DNA of 10,469 nucleotides from Allopontixanthobacter sp041552775. Lineage in GTDB: Bacteria > Pseudomonadota > Alphaproteobacteria > Sphingomonadales > Sphingomonadaceae. The notes beneath the pieces were generated by a model that was not told the DNA's origin, did no database searches, and saw only the letters and a list, made by a program, of their open reading frames with translations. Made by a program: the position numbers and the translations under genes. The stretch's first letter is position 1; the number at the start of each line of letters is the position of its first letter. The stretch is taken from contig JBFEKH010000071.1 in assembly GCA_041552775.1 (NCBI GenBank), forward strand, positions 1 through 10,469. Direction: 5' to 3'. Shown here one piece after another: positions 1 to 5,979 of the stretch.

Positions 1-18
1 TATTCTGTTGAAAAACTC
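1..18 (+). repeat. Left inverted repeat of the MITE-like unit
   Basis: The sequence is TATTCTGTTGAAAAACTC. Its partner is at 140-157 on the opposite strand with one mismatch. The repeat may continue left of the window. Confidence 0.6.
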
Positions 19-123
19 ACGGTGTGTAATTTTACTGCGTATGGCTGCTTAAATTGAATAAACTTTCGCAGAGCGGAGAAGCGATGTGTCGTAACGGGAG
101 TGGTAATTCGAAGGAAATTATTA

Positions 124-147
124 GGTCTTCTAAAAGACCGAATTTTT
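124..147 (+). terminator. Possible rho-independent terminator inside the MITE-like unit
   Basis: A perfect 6-bp stem GGTCTT/AAGACC (124-129 and 134-139) closes a 4-nt loop CTAA. It is followed by GAATTTTT, a short T run on the plus strand. This is terminator-like, but the stem is short and no gene in the window would use it. It could have served a transposase or gene to the left. Confidence 0.3.
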
Positions 148-157
148 CAACAGAATA
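140..157 (-). repeat. Right inverted repeat of the MITE-like unit
   Basis: GAATTTTTCAACAGAATA on the plus strand is the reverse complement of bases 1-18 except for one position. The similarity stops at the inner edge, so the repeat unit is about 18 bp. Confidence 0.6.
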
Positions 158-246
158 GACCTAGAAGCGGACATTGCTGAGAGCAAGTTCGCTTCCCGAA
201 AGCTGCTATTTTATCGGACTGTCCTTGACCGCTAGAACTGGGTTGA

Positions 247-284
247 ATGCTAATCGTGTGATTTTGGCATTTATAGATTAGCAT
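247..284. repeat. 9-bp inverted repeat with 20-nt loop
   Basis: ATGCTAATC (247-255) and GATTAGCAT (276-284) are perfect reverse complements separated by 20 nt. No T run follows on either strand, so it is not a classic terminator. It could be a protein-binding site, a cruciform, or chance in AT-rich DNA. Confidence 0.45.
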
Positions 285-363
285 CATAGTGAGCGATCGC
301 GACTTGATAACAAGACGACGCTTCGTACTGCGTTATTGGTGTCTGGCAAACTGAGCCATGGGG

Positions 364-385
364 CGGCCATCAGTGATGATGGCTG
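364..385 (-). terminator. Hairpin just downstream of the TetR stop
   Basis: GCCATC (366-371) and GATGGC (378-383) form a perfect 6-bp stem with a 6-nt loop, extendable by a G-U and a C-G pair. It begins about five bases past the TetR stop on the transcribed minus strand. No U tract follows, so intrinsic termination would be weak. Its placement is the main reason to list it. Confidence 0.25.
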
Positions 386-388
386 TAA

Positions 389-1009
389 TCATCGGAGGGC
401 GATACCTTTGGCCAGCATGGCGTTAGCGGTTTGCGAAACCTCACTGTGGTCTGCATCCTCACCCCAGACGCTGAACCGTAGGCCCAGGAACACGTTCATT
501 CCCATGATTGCCCAGGCTTCGATCTCGCCTATTTCCGGCCGCAAATCACCGGACTTTATTCCATCAGCCAGTCGTTCCTCGATACGCTGCGCGGTGCGCT
601 CATAGTGCTCGCGATAGCTTTGCGGATCGACGAACTCAGCTTCGTCAATGATCCGATAAATTTCCTTGTGGTCTCGTGCGAACTCCAAAAATGCAGCCAA
701 TGCCGCTCGTTCTGCATCGAGCGCAGATTGCTTTGGCGCGAGCGCGACCGCTGCACGCGCTTTGACCATGTCGCTCAGTTCCTGCACCAGCGAGCGGAAG
801 ATTTCGTCTTTGGAATCAAAGTAGGTGTAGAAGCTGCCGAGCGCTGTCCCAGCCCGTCCAGTAATTCCGATGATCGAGGCGTCGTGAAATCCCTTTTCGC
901 CAAATTCCGCCGTAGCAGCATCAATCAGCTTTTGGCGTGTGCGCCGACCCCGGTCGGTTCTCGGCTGCTTTGTTGGCGGCCGTTCAATCGCGCTATTTCG
1001 GGTTATCAT
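389..1009 (-). CDS. TetR/AcrR-family transcriptional regulator
   Basis: This is a 206-residue protein, typical TetR length. Residues 22-71 carry the family DNA-binding domain: RTRQKLIDAATAEFGEKGF, then the helix-turn-helix and recognition helix around TGRAGTALGSFYTYFDSK. The rest is an all-helical ligand-binding and dimerisation domain with no recognisable specificity motif. I chose ATG 1009 because it gives the usual short basic tail before the HTH. A longer frame reaching 1357 runs through the operator and into the receptor gene. An intermediate ATG at 1073 would place translation across the palindrome. No clear Shine-Dalgarno precedes 1009, so the exact start is the weak point. It is divergent from the TonB receptor operon with 114 bp between starts, the standard arrangement for a local repressor that is released by the operon's substrate. 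The effector is unknown. Confidence 0.9.
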   Translation of the reverse strand: MITRNSAIERPPTKQPRTDRGRRTRQKLIDAATAEFGEKGFHDASIIGITGRAGTALGSFYTYFDSKDEIFRSLVQELSDMVKARAAVALAPKQSALDAERAALAAFLEFARDHKEIYRIIDEAEFVDPQSYREHYERTAQRIEERLADGIKSGDLRPEIGEIEAWAIMGMNVFLGLRFSVWGEDADHSEVSQTANAMLAKGIALR

Positions 1010-1040
1010 GTCGATATATCTAGCCGCCCAATCGCCGGGT

Positions 1041-1080
1041 TGCAATAAAAGAGTTGAATAGTGATTCAACATGCAATAAA
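1041..1080. repeat. Direct repeats TGCAATAAA flanking the operator
   Basis: The 9-mer TGCAATAAA occurs at 1041-1049 and again at 1072-1080, 31 bp apart, bracketing the palindrome almost symmetrically. The copies may be promoter elements, a second regulator's half-sites, or traces of a local duplication. Promoter hexamers in this segment are not clear enough to call individually. Confidence 0.45.
1053..1070. promoter_or_regulatory. Candidate TetR operator (perfect 7-4-7 palindrome)
   Basis: GTTGAATAGTGATTCAAC is a perfect inverted repeat of GTTGAAT around a 4-bp spacer. It lies in the divergent region, 44 bp upstream of the TetR start and 54 bp upstream of the receptor start. Size and position fit a TetR dimer site able to repress both directions. 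Binding by this particular regulator is an inference from adjacency. Confidence 0.7.
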
Positions 1081-1110
1081 CGGTCGCCCACAAGAACGCT
1101 AAAGTTCGAT

Positions 1111-1116
1111 GGGGAG
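1111..1116 (+). promoter_or_regulatory. Ribosome binding site that fixes the receptor start
   Basis: GGGGAG ends 7 nt before ATG 1124. An upstream in-frame ATG at 1109 abuts and overlaps this site and has no Shine-Dalgarno of its own, so 1124 is preferred. The choice also puts a Lys at residue 2 of a standard signal peptide. Confidence 0.65.
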
Positions 1117-1123
1117 AGTTTTC

Positions 1124-3517
1124 ATGAAGTCCATTTTTGCTTTGAGAAGCGGTGCCAGCAAGATTGTGCTCGGCACAGCAATGCTTTTGGGCAGCGGCCT
1201 TGCGCAGCCCGCACTGGCGCAGCAGGTGCCCGCCGATGCTGCTGATGTCGCAGAAACCGGCAATGATAATGAAGGCATGATTGTCGTGACGGCCCGCCGC
1301 CGCGAGGAACGGCAGATCGATGTGCCGATCGCGGTCACCTCGATTTCCGGTGCACAACTTGCCCAGCGCGGCGCGCTTGATATCACTGATGTCGCGCAGG
1401 CTGTCCCCAACGTGACGCTGGAGGCATCACGCGGTACCAACTCGACGCTCAGCGCTTTTATCCGCGGCGTCGGCCAGCAGGACCCCGTCTCCGGATTCGA
1501 ACAAGGCGTCGGCATCTATCTCGACGACGTTTATCTTAATCGTCCGCAGGCAGCCGTCCTCGACATCTATGACGTTGAGCGCATTGAAGTGCTGCGCGGG
1601 CCGCAGGGAACCTTGTACGGGCGGAACACCATTGGCGGCGCCGTCAAATATGTGACCAAGCAACTGCCGCAGGAATTTTCGCTCAAGGCACGCGCTACGT
1701 ATGGCACTTACAATCAGATAGAGGGGGTCGTCACGGCATCGGCCCCGATTTCCGACATGGTGCGTGTCGGTGGTTCGGTGGCGCGGTTGACCCGTGACGG
1801 ATTTGGCGAAAATCTCACCACCGGCCTCGACAATTATGACAAGGACATCTGGGCTGGTCGCGCAAGCCTCGAACTGGGCGGTTATGGCGAACCTGCGCTG
1901 ATCCGGATCACCGGAGATTATACCAAGGACAAGAGTAATCCGCGCGGCGGCACCCGGCTCATCGCAGGTCTGGCGACCGGCATACCGGTGCTAGACGATG
2001 TCTACGATACACGCGGCGCGCTGAACGATCCCATCCAGGATATCGAGGCCTACGGCCTGGCCATGAATGTCTCGCTCGAATTGGGCGACGCAATCACGCT
2101 GCGCTCGATCAGCGCATGGCGCAAAGATGACACCGCAACCCCTATCGATTTCGATGCGATTCCAATTGTCGATCTCGACGTGCCGGGGATCTACAGTAAC
2201 GAACAAATCAGCCAGGAAGTCCAGTTACTGTATGACAACGGCGGACCTTTGCAGGGACTGGTTGGATTCTATTATCTGGACGCCAAGGCCGACACGATTT
2301 TCGACACACGGTTATACACGACCTTAAGTACAATCCTTCCACAGCTCACCGGCAGCACCGAGGCGCGCGTCGATACCGAGACTTATGCAATCTTTGCCGA
2401 CTTCAGTTTCGACTTCACCGAGCAGTTAAGTCTGTCGCTGGGCGGCCGTTATACTTGGGACGAACGCAATGCGGATATTTTGAAGCGCAACTATATTTTC
2501 GGAGGCTCTCCTAATTTCGCCAATCCGGGCATTCCGCTGGGTGCGCCGGACACCGATTTCACCGGCTCGGCCAAGTTCAAGAAGTTCACTCCGCGCGCGT
2601 CGCTGAGCTTCCAGCCAACCGACGATCACAATATCTACGTGAGCTATTCCAAGGGATTCAAGGGCGGCGGTTTCGACCCGCGCGGGGCGGGTGCCAACGC
2701 GCCAGATCTCGACGGCAACGGTGTGCGATCTGACGCCGAAATCGCCGATTTCCTTTCTTTTCTCCCGGAAACGGTCGACAGCTACGAAATCGGTTATAAG
2801 GGCAGCCTGATGGACGGTGCACTGTACGTCGCTGCTGCTGCATTCCGCATGGACTATACCGACGTGCAGATCCCCGGATCGCAAGCCTGCACCATTCAAG
2901 GGGTTCCCAATTTCTGCGGGATCATCACCAATGCAGGCCAAGCGCGGCTCCAGGGTTTCGAGCTTGAGACTACTGCGCGCCTTGGTCGCGACCTGTTTGC
3001 TGGCGGCGACCGGCTCACTTTCTCGGGCGCACTGGGCTATATCGATGCCCAATACAAAGAATATATTGCAAACATCGCTAACACTCCGACCGAAGTATCC
3101 GATTTCAGAGAAGTCCAGAACACGCCAAAATGGACAGGCAATGCTGGGCTTACTTATCTGACTCCGGTGGGAGCCGGCGAGATAGCACTGAACACCGCTG
3201 TTACCTACCGTAGTAAGACCTTTCAATTCGAGATTCCCAATCCATTCATCGATCAAAGCAGTTATGCGCTGTGGGATGCGAGCGCGGTATATACCGCTCC
3301 GGACGATCGCTGGAGCATCGGGCTCTTCGGCAAGAATTTGCTCAACAAGGAATACAAAACTTCGGGCTACACATTCATGGCTGCAGATCCGAAGACTGGT
3401 GAGTTGGTCCGAAGCCCCAATGGCAACCTTGTTTCTGCACTCGGTAGTGAGGGAATCCTGACCGCATTTTATGGCAATCCGCGGCAGGTGTTTGTGACTG
3501 CGACAATCCAGTTCTGA
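1124..3517 (+). CDS. TonB-dependent outer-membrane receptor
   Basis: This is a 797-residue outer-membrane active transporter. Residues 1-32 form a Sec signal peptide with predicted cleavage after ALA (30-32). A TonB box, IVVTA, sits at 53-57. The plug domain spans roughly 62-180 and shows the family blocks FIRGVG, GVGIYLDDVY, VERIEVLRGPQG and LYGRNTIGGAV. The remainder is the 22-strand barrel, ending in a C-terminal Phe after VFVTATIQ, the usual sorting signal. The family takes up scarce ligands using energy from TonB-ExbB-ExbD. In sphingomonads such receptors are numerous and often paired with catabolic genes rather than siderophore genes. The gene is first in an operon with a hydrolase 23 bp downstream and an MFS transporter after that, under a divergent TetR regulator. 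This points to an organic substrate rather than iron, but it is inference. No FecA-type signalling extension is visible. Confidence 0.95.
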   Translation: MKSIFALRSGASKIVLGTAMLLGSGLAQPALAQQVPADAADVAETGNDNEGMIVVTARRREERQIDVPIAVTSISGAQLAQRGALDITDVAQAVPNVTLEASRGTNSTLSAFIRGVGQQDPVSGFEQGVGIYLDDVYLNRPQAAVLDIYDVERIEVLRGPQGTLYGRNTIGGAVKYVTKQLPQEFSLKARATYGTYNQIEGVVTASAPISDMVRVGGSVARLTRDGFGENLTTGLDNYDKDIWAGRASLELGGYGEPALIRITGDYTKDKSNPRGGTRLIAGLATGIPVLDDVYDTRGALNDPIQDIEAYGLAMNVSLELGDAITLRSISAWRKDDTATPIDFDAIPIVDLDVPGIYSNEQISQEVQLLYDNGGPLQGLVGFYYLDAKADTIFDTRLYTTLSTILPQLTGSTEARVDTETYAIFADFSFDFTEQLSLSLGGRYTWDERNADILKRNYIFGGSPNFANPGIPLGAPDTDFTGSAKFKKFTPRASLSFQPTDDHNIYVSYSKGFKGGGFDPRGAGANAPDLDGNGVRSDAEIADFLSFLPETVDSYEIGYKGSLMDGALYVAAAAFRMDYTDVQIPGSQACTIQGVPNFCGIITNAGQARLQGFELETTARLGRDLFAGGDRLTFSGALGYIDAQYKEYIANIANTPTEVSDFREVQNTPKWTGNAGLTYLTPVGAGEIALNTAVTYRSKTFQFEIPNPFIDQSSYALWDASAVYTAPDDRWSIGLFGKNLLNKEYKTSGYTFMAADPKTGELVRSPNGNLVSALGSEGILTAFYGNPRQVFVTATIQF

Positions 3518-3540
3518 CCGCGCCCATCCGGGGGCTTGCC

Positions 3541-4413
3541 ATGGCTGAATATCGTGAACACCGGTTCCTCAGCGCTGATAAGCGGTTGACCCTGTTCGCC
3601 CGGGATTACCCGAGCGAACAGGGCGACGCCCCAGTTCTGGTGCTGATGCACGGGCTTACGCGCAACTCGGCCGACTTCGAAGCTCTCGCTCGCCACCTCA
3701 TGAGCGGGTACCGACTGATCGTTCCCGACCAGCGAGGGCGAGGACTGTCGGAACGTGATCCGGAGCCAACAAACTATCGCCCTGATGTATATGCCGAGGA
3801 TATGTGGGCGCTACTCGACAGTCTTAATGTCAGCCGGGCGGGGCTGATTGGTACTTCGCTCGGAGGGCTGATGGCCATGCTAATGGCAGCGGCTGTGCCC
3901 GGCCGGGTGAGAGCGATCGTGCTCAACGATATCGGCACCGAAGTGATGCAAGAGGGAATCGAGCGGATCAAGGCCTATACCGGCCAGGATAAGCAGATGG
4001 CTAATTGGAACGAAGCGGCAAACCGTTGCAAAGAGATCAACGCTGTCGCCCTGCCAGACTTGAGAGACTCAGACTGGCTGACCTTCGCTCGCCGTACATG
4101 TGTCGAACAGGCGGACGGGAGCGTTGCTTTTGCCTACGATCCGGCGATCTCCCTGCAGTTGGAGAGCGACCAGTCCAATGCCGTACCCGCTGATCTCTGG
4201 CACATCTGGGATTTGGTAAAATCGGTACCCACACTCGTTCTGCGTGGTCAGTTCAGCGACGTGCTGTCGACTGACACAGTAAGCGAAATGCACCACCGCC
4301 ATAGCGGGCCATTCGTAAGTGCCACGGTACCGAATCGGGGCCATGCCCCGCTTCTCGACGAACAGGCGGCGCTTTCTGAAATCGAAAGGTTCCTTCAAAA
4401 TCACGTCCACTAG
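3541..4413 (+). CDS. Alpha/beta-fold hydrolase
   Basis: This is a 290-residue protein of the common single-domain alpha/beta hydrolase size. The oxyanion-hole motif is MHG at 36-38. The nucleophile elbow is G-T-S-L-G with Ser106. The likely acid is Asp240 in GQFSD, and the base is His268 in NRGHAP, so the catalytic triad looks complete. The block VPDQRGRGLS (61-70) is the classic strand after the oxyanion loop. A cap region occupies about 130-220. There is no signal peptide, so it should act in the cytoplasm. GGGGG ends 6 nt before the ATG, and the gene follows the receptor by 23 bp, so they are surely co-transcribed. Within the fold, esterases, lactonases, C-C hydrolases and dehalogenases cannot be separated by eye. 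The Ser nucleophile argues against haloalkane dehalogenase and epoxide hydrolase, which use Asp. Esterase or lactonase is my best guess. Confidence 0.9.
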   Translation: MAEYREHRFLSADKRLTLFARDYPSEQGDAPVLVLMHGLTRNSADFEALARHLMSGYRLIVPDQRGRGLSERDPEPTNYRPDVYAEDMWALLDSLNVSRAGLIGTSLGGLMAMLMAAAVPGRVRAIVLNDIGTEVMQEGIERIKAYTGQDKQMANWNEAANRCKEINAVALPDLRDSDWLTFARRTCVEQADGSVAFAYDPAISLQLESDQSNAVPADLWHIWDLVKSVPTLVLRGQFSDVLSTDTVSEMHHRHSGPFVSATVPNRGHAPLLDEQAALSEIERFLQNHVH

Positions 4414-4414
4414 C

Positions 4415-5671
4415 GTGCCTGCCAGGTCGCCGACCCGGCCAGGCGTCGTTCTGGCGATGCTGCTGCTCGTCTACATTTTCAACTTCGTCGATCGCCAGAT
4501 TCTCGCGATCCTTGCCGCACCGATCCAGGCCGAGTTGCAGCTTACTGATGGAGAAATGGGGCTGCTCGGTGGGGTCGCGTTTGCCTTACTCTATTCGACC
4601 TTAGCCGTGCCTCTAGCGTTTCTTGCTGATCGAACCAGCCGCTCTTGGGTGATCACTGTCAGCCTTGTGCTGTGGAGCGGGTTTACCGCACTGTGCGGGT
4701 TCGCTCAGGGTTTTTGGCATATATTTCTCGCCAGGCTCGGCGTCGGTATCGGAGAGGCAGGCGGCGTCGCTCCATCCTATGCTTTGATCGGCGACTATTT
4801 CCCTAGCAGCCGCCGCGCATTTGCATTGTCGATTTATTCTCTCGGCATTCCGATCGGCTCTGCGGCCGGGGTTCTAGCTGGGGGCTATATTGCCAGCGCG
4901 GTCGACTGGCGCATTGCCTTTTTTGCTGTCGGAATTGCCGGGGTGCTGATTGCGCCTTTGTTCAAGTTGGTAGTGCATGATCGTCCCAAGCTCGCGACCC
5001 CCGAAATCGCGATCAAGGCGTCGCCGTTCTCGGACACTGTGCGTGTTCTCGCGCGCAAACCTGCCTTCTGGTTCCTTGCGTTCGGTGCCGCTTCGTCGTC
5101 GATGCTTGGCTATGGTATCGCGTTCTGGCTGCCTAGTCTTCTTCAACGCAGTTTCGGATTGAACCTTATCGAAACTTCGATCTTTTACGGAAGCGTACTG
5201 CTTCTTGGCGGTGTCGCAGGGGTTCTTGCGGGCGGCTGGATGGGGGACCGGCTCGGCTCGCGTGATCGGGCCTATTTCGGCTATCTTCCCGCCTTAGCCT
5301 TCGTCATCGGTGTTCCTTTCTTCGCAGCCGGAATCATGACCGATAGTGTCCCGTTGGCCTTTGCTCTTTTCCTATTGCCACAAGCGCTTGCATATGTCTG
5401 GCTCGGGCCCGTCCTATCGGCTGTGCAGCACCTGGTCGAACCGCCATTCCGCGCTACCGCGTCGGCACTGTTCCTGCTCATCAACAATCTGATCGGACTT
5501 GGCGGCGGCATCTATGCATTGGGCGCTTTGTCGGATTGGCTGGTTCCCATCTATGGAGAATCGGCGCTGCGTTATTCGATGCTCTATTCTCTTGCGCTAT
5601 ATGGGCTCGCTGCACTTCTGATGGCACTAGCTGGACCGCATCTGCGACGTAACTGGATAGATGAGGCCTGA
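4415..5671 (+). CDS. Spinster-type MFS transporter
   Basis: This is a 418-residue inner-membrane transporter from GTG 4415. It shows the bacterial spinster-like MFS pattern in order: NFVDRQIL in helix 1 (23-30), the loop-2/3 motif A variant FLADRTSR (69-76), LARLGVGIGEAG (105-116) in helix 4, and the P-S-Y-A-L-I-G-D-Y-F-P block after it. About twelve hydrophobic segments are evident, with a central charged loop near 188-215 and the second-half motif A equivalent GGWMGDRLGSRDR (273-285). The chosen GTG is one base past the hydrolase stop, which suggests translational coupling. The frame stays open upstream, with ATG codons at 4319 and 4343 inside the hydrolase gene. Those would add a basic tail unlike family members, so I reject them. 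No good Shine-Dalgarno precedes the GTG. It presumably moves the operon's substrate in, or its product out, by proton coupling. Confidence 0.88.
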   Translation: MPARSPTRPGVVLAMLLLVYIFNFVDRQILAILAAPIQAELQLTDGEMGLLGGVAFALLYSTLAVPLAFLADRTSRSWVITVSLVLWSGFTALCGFAQGFWHIFLARLGVGIGEAGGVAPSYALIGDYFPSSRRAFALSIYSLGIPIGSAAGVLAGGYIASAVDWRIAFFAVGIAGVLIAPLFKLVVHDRPKLATPEIAIKASPFSDTVRVLARKPAFWFLAFGAASSSMLGYGIAFWLPSLLQRSFGLNLIETSIFYGSVLLLGGVAGVLAGGWMGDRLGSRDRAYFGYLPALAFVIGVPFFAAGIMTDSVPLAFALFLLPQALAYVWLGPVLSAVQHLVEPPFRATASALFLLINNLIGLGGGIYALGALSDWLVPIYGESALRYSMLYSLALYGLAALLMALAGPHLRRNWIDEA

Positions 5672-5908
5672 TTGACTTGTCCCTGACGGGGTACTGAGCA
5701 CATTGAATTTTCCGGCGGTGACTATTTTGACCCTCGTAGGTCAGCCAAAGTGTTGCGACGACCGGTTGAGCCCACCGCGCAAAAGCGGACAGCATGGATG
5801 ACTTCCGATGGGTTAACGAGATATCCGTCCAAAGACGTATTTGTGCATCTAGAACCAACGCATATTCCTGTTTGAACGAATTTGCAGTTTAGTGACTGGA
5901 GAAAACAG
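5672..5908. other. Intergenic gap after the transporter
   Basis: No gene or strong terminator is visible here. Two small hairpins can be drawn: TGACC/GGTCA at 5728-5732 and 5739-5743, and CCGC/GCGG at 5775-5778 and 5785-5788. Neither has a following T run. Confidence 0.5.
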
Positions 5909-5979
5909 TTGGACAGGCGCGCACTACTGATTGGCGGCGGAACATTAATTGTCGCTGGCGGTGCTACGACCGTTATCGG
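5909..5979 (+). pseudogene. 5' relic of a Tat-exported protein gene
   Basis: From TTG 5909 the frame encodes LDRRALLIGGGTLIVAGG followed by a further hydrophobic run to about Q at the end. That is a twin-arginine pair and hydrophobic core, as in a Tat signal peptide. GGAGAA at 5898-5903 lies 5 nt upstream of the TTG, a good ribosome binding site. The frame then continues only antisense to the 3' end of the convergent kinase gene, where its translation has no protein-like character. The segment therefore looks like the start of a gene whose body has been lost. The style resembles molybdopterin-binding subunits of xanthine-dehydrogenase-like oxidoreductases, a weak identification from about 24 residues. 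It may instead be a chance frame. Confidence 0.4.

Larger units (their letters stand above)
1..157. mobile_element. MITE-like or IS-remnant unit with 18-bp inverted ends
   Basis: The first 18 bases (TATTCTGTTGAAAAACTC) recur as a reverse complement at 140-157 with one mismatch (17 of 18). They enclose about 121 bp with no reading frame long enough for a transposase. Ends containing TTTTTCAACAGAAT resemble termini of several bacterial IS families as I remember them; the family cannot be fixed here. The interior is AT-richer than the neighbouring genes. The left end coincides with the window edge, so no target-site duplication can be checked. It may be a non-autonomous MITE, or two ends left after deletion of an IS. 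Confidence 0.5.
158..388. other. Non-coding stretch with two inverted repeats
   Basis: No convincing gene is visible between the MITE-like unit and the TetR stop codon. The stretch holds a 9-bp inverted repeat (247-255/276-284) and a 6-bp stem just past the TetR stop (366-371/378-383). The short string GAAGCGGACATTG at 164-176 resembles wording I recall from degenerate intergenic sequences in sphingomonads. That resemblance is unverified memory. Confidence 0.5.

Noticed and set aside
293..300. GCGATCGC palindrome
   Set aside because: A single 8-bp palindrome is expected by chance and has no supporting context.
1010..1357. N-terminal extension of the TetR frame (to 1357, or to the ATG at 1073)
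   Set aside because: It runs antisense through the receptor signal peptide and across the operator palindrome, and adds sequence unlike any TetR N-terminus.
2426..3256. 276-residue minus-strand open frame inside the receptor gene
   Set aside because: It is antisense to a clearly coding TonB receptor barrel and shows no recognisable domain or start context, so it is a shadow frame from GC bias.
5672..5700. Terminator just after the transporter gene
   Set aside because: Only a 3-bp CCC/GGG stem plus wobble pairs can be drawn, and no T run follows.
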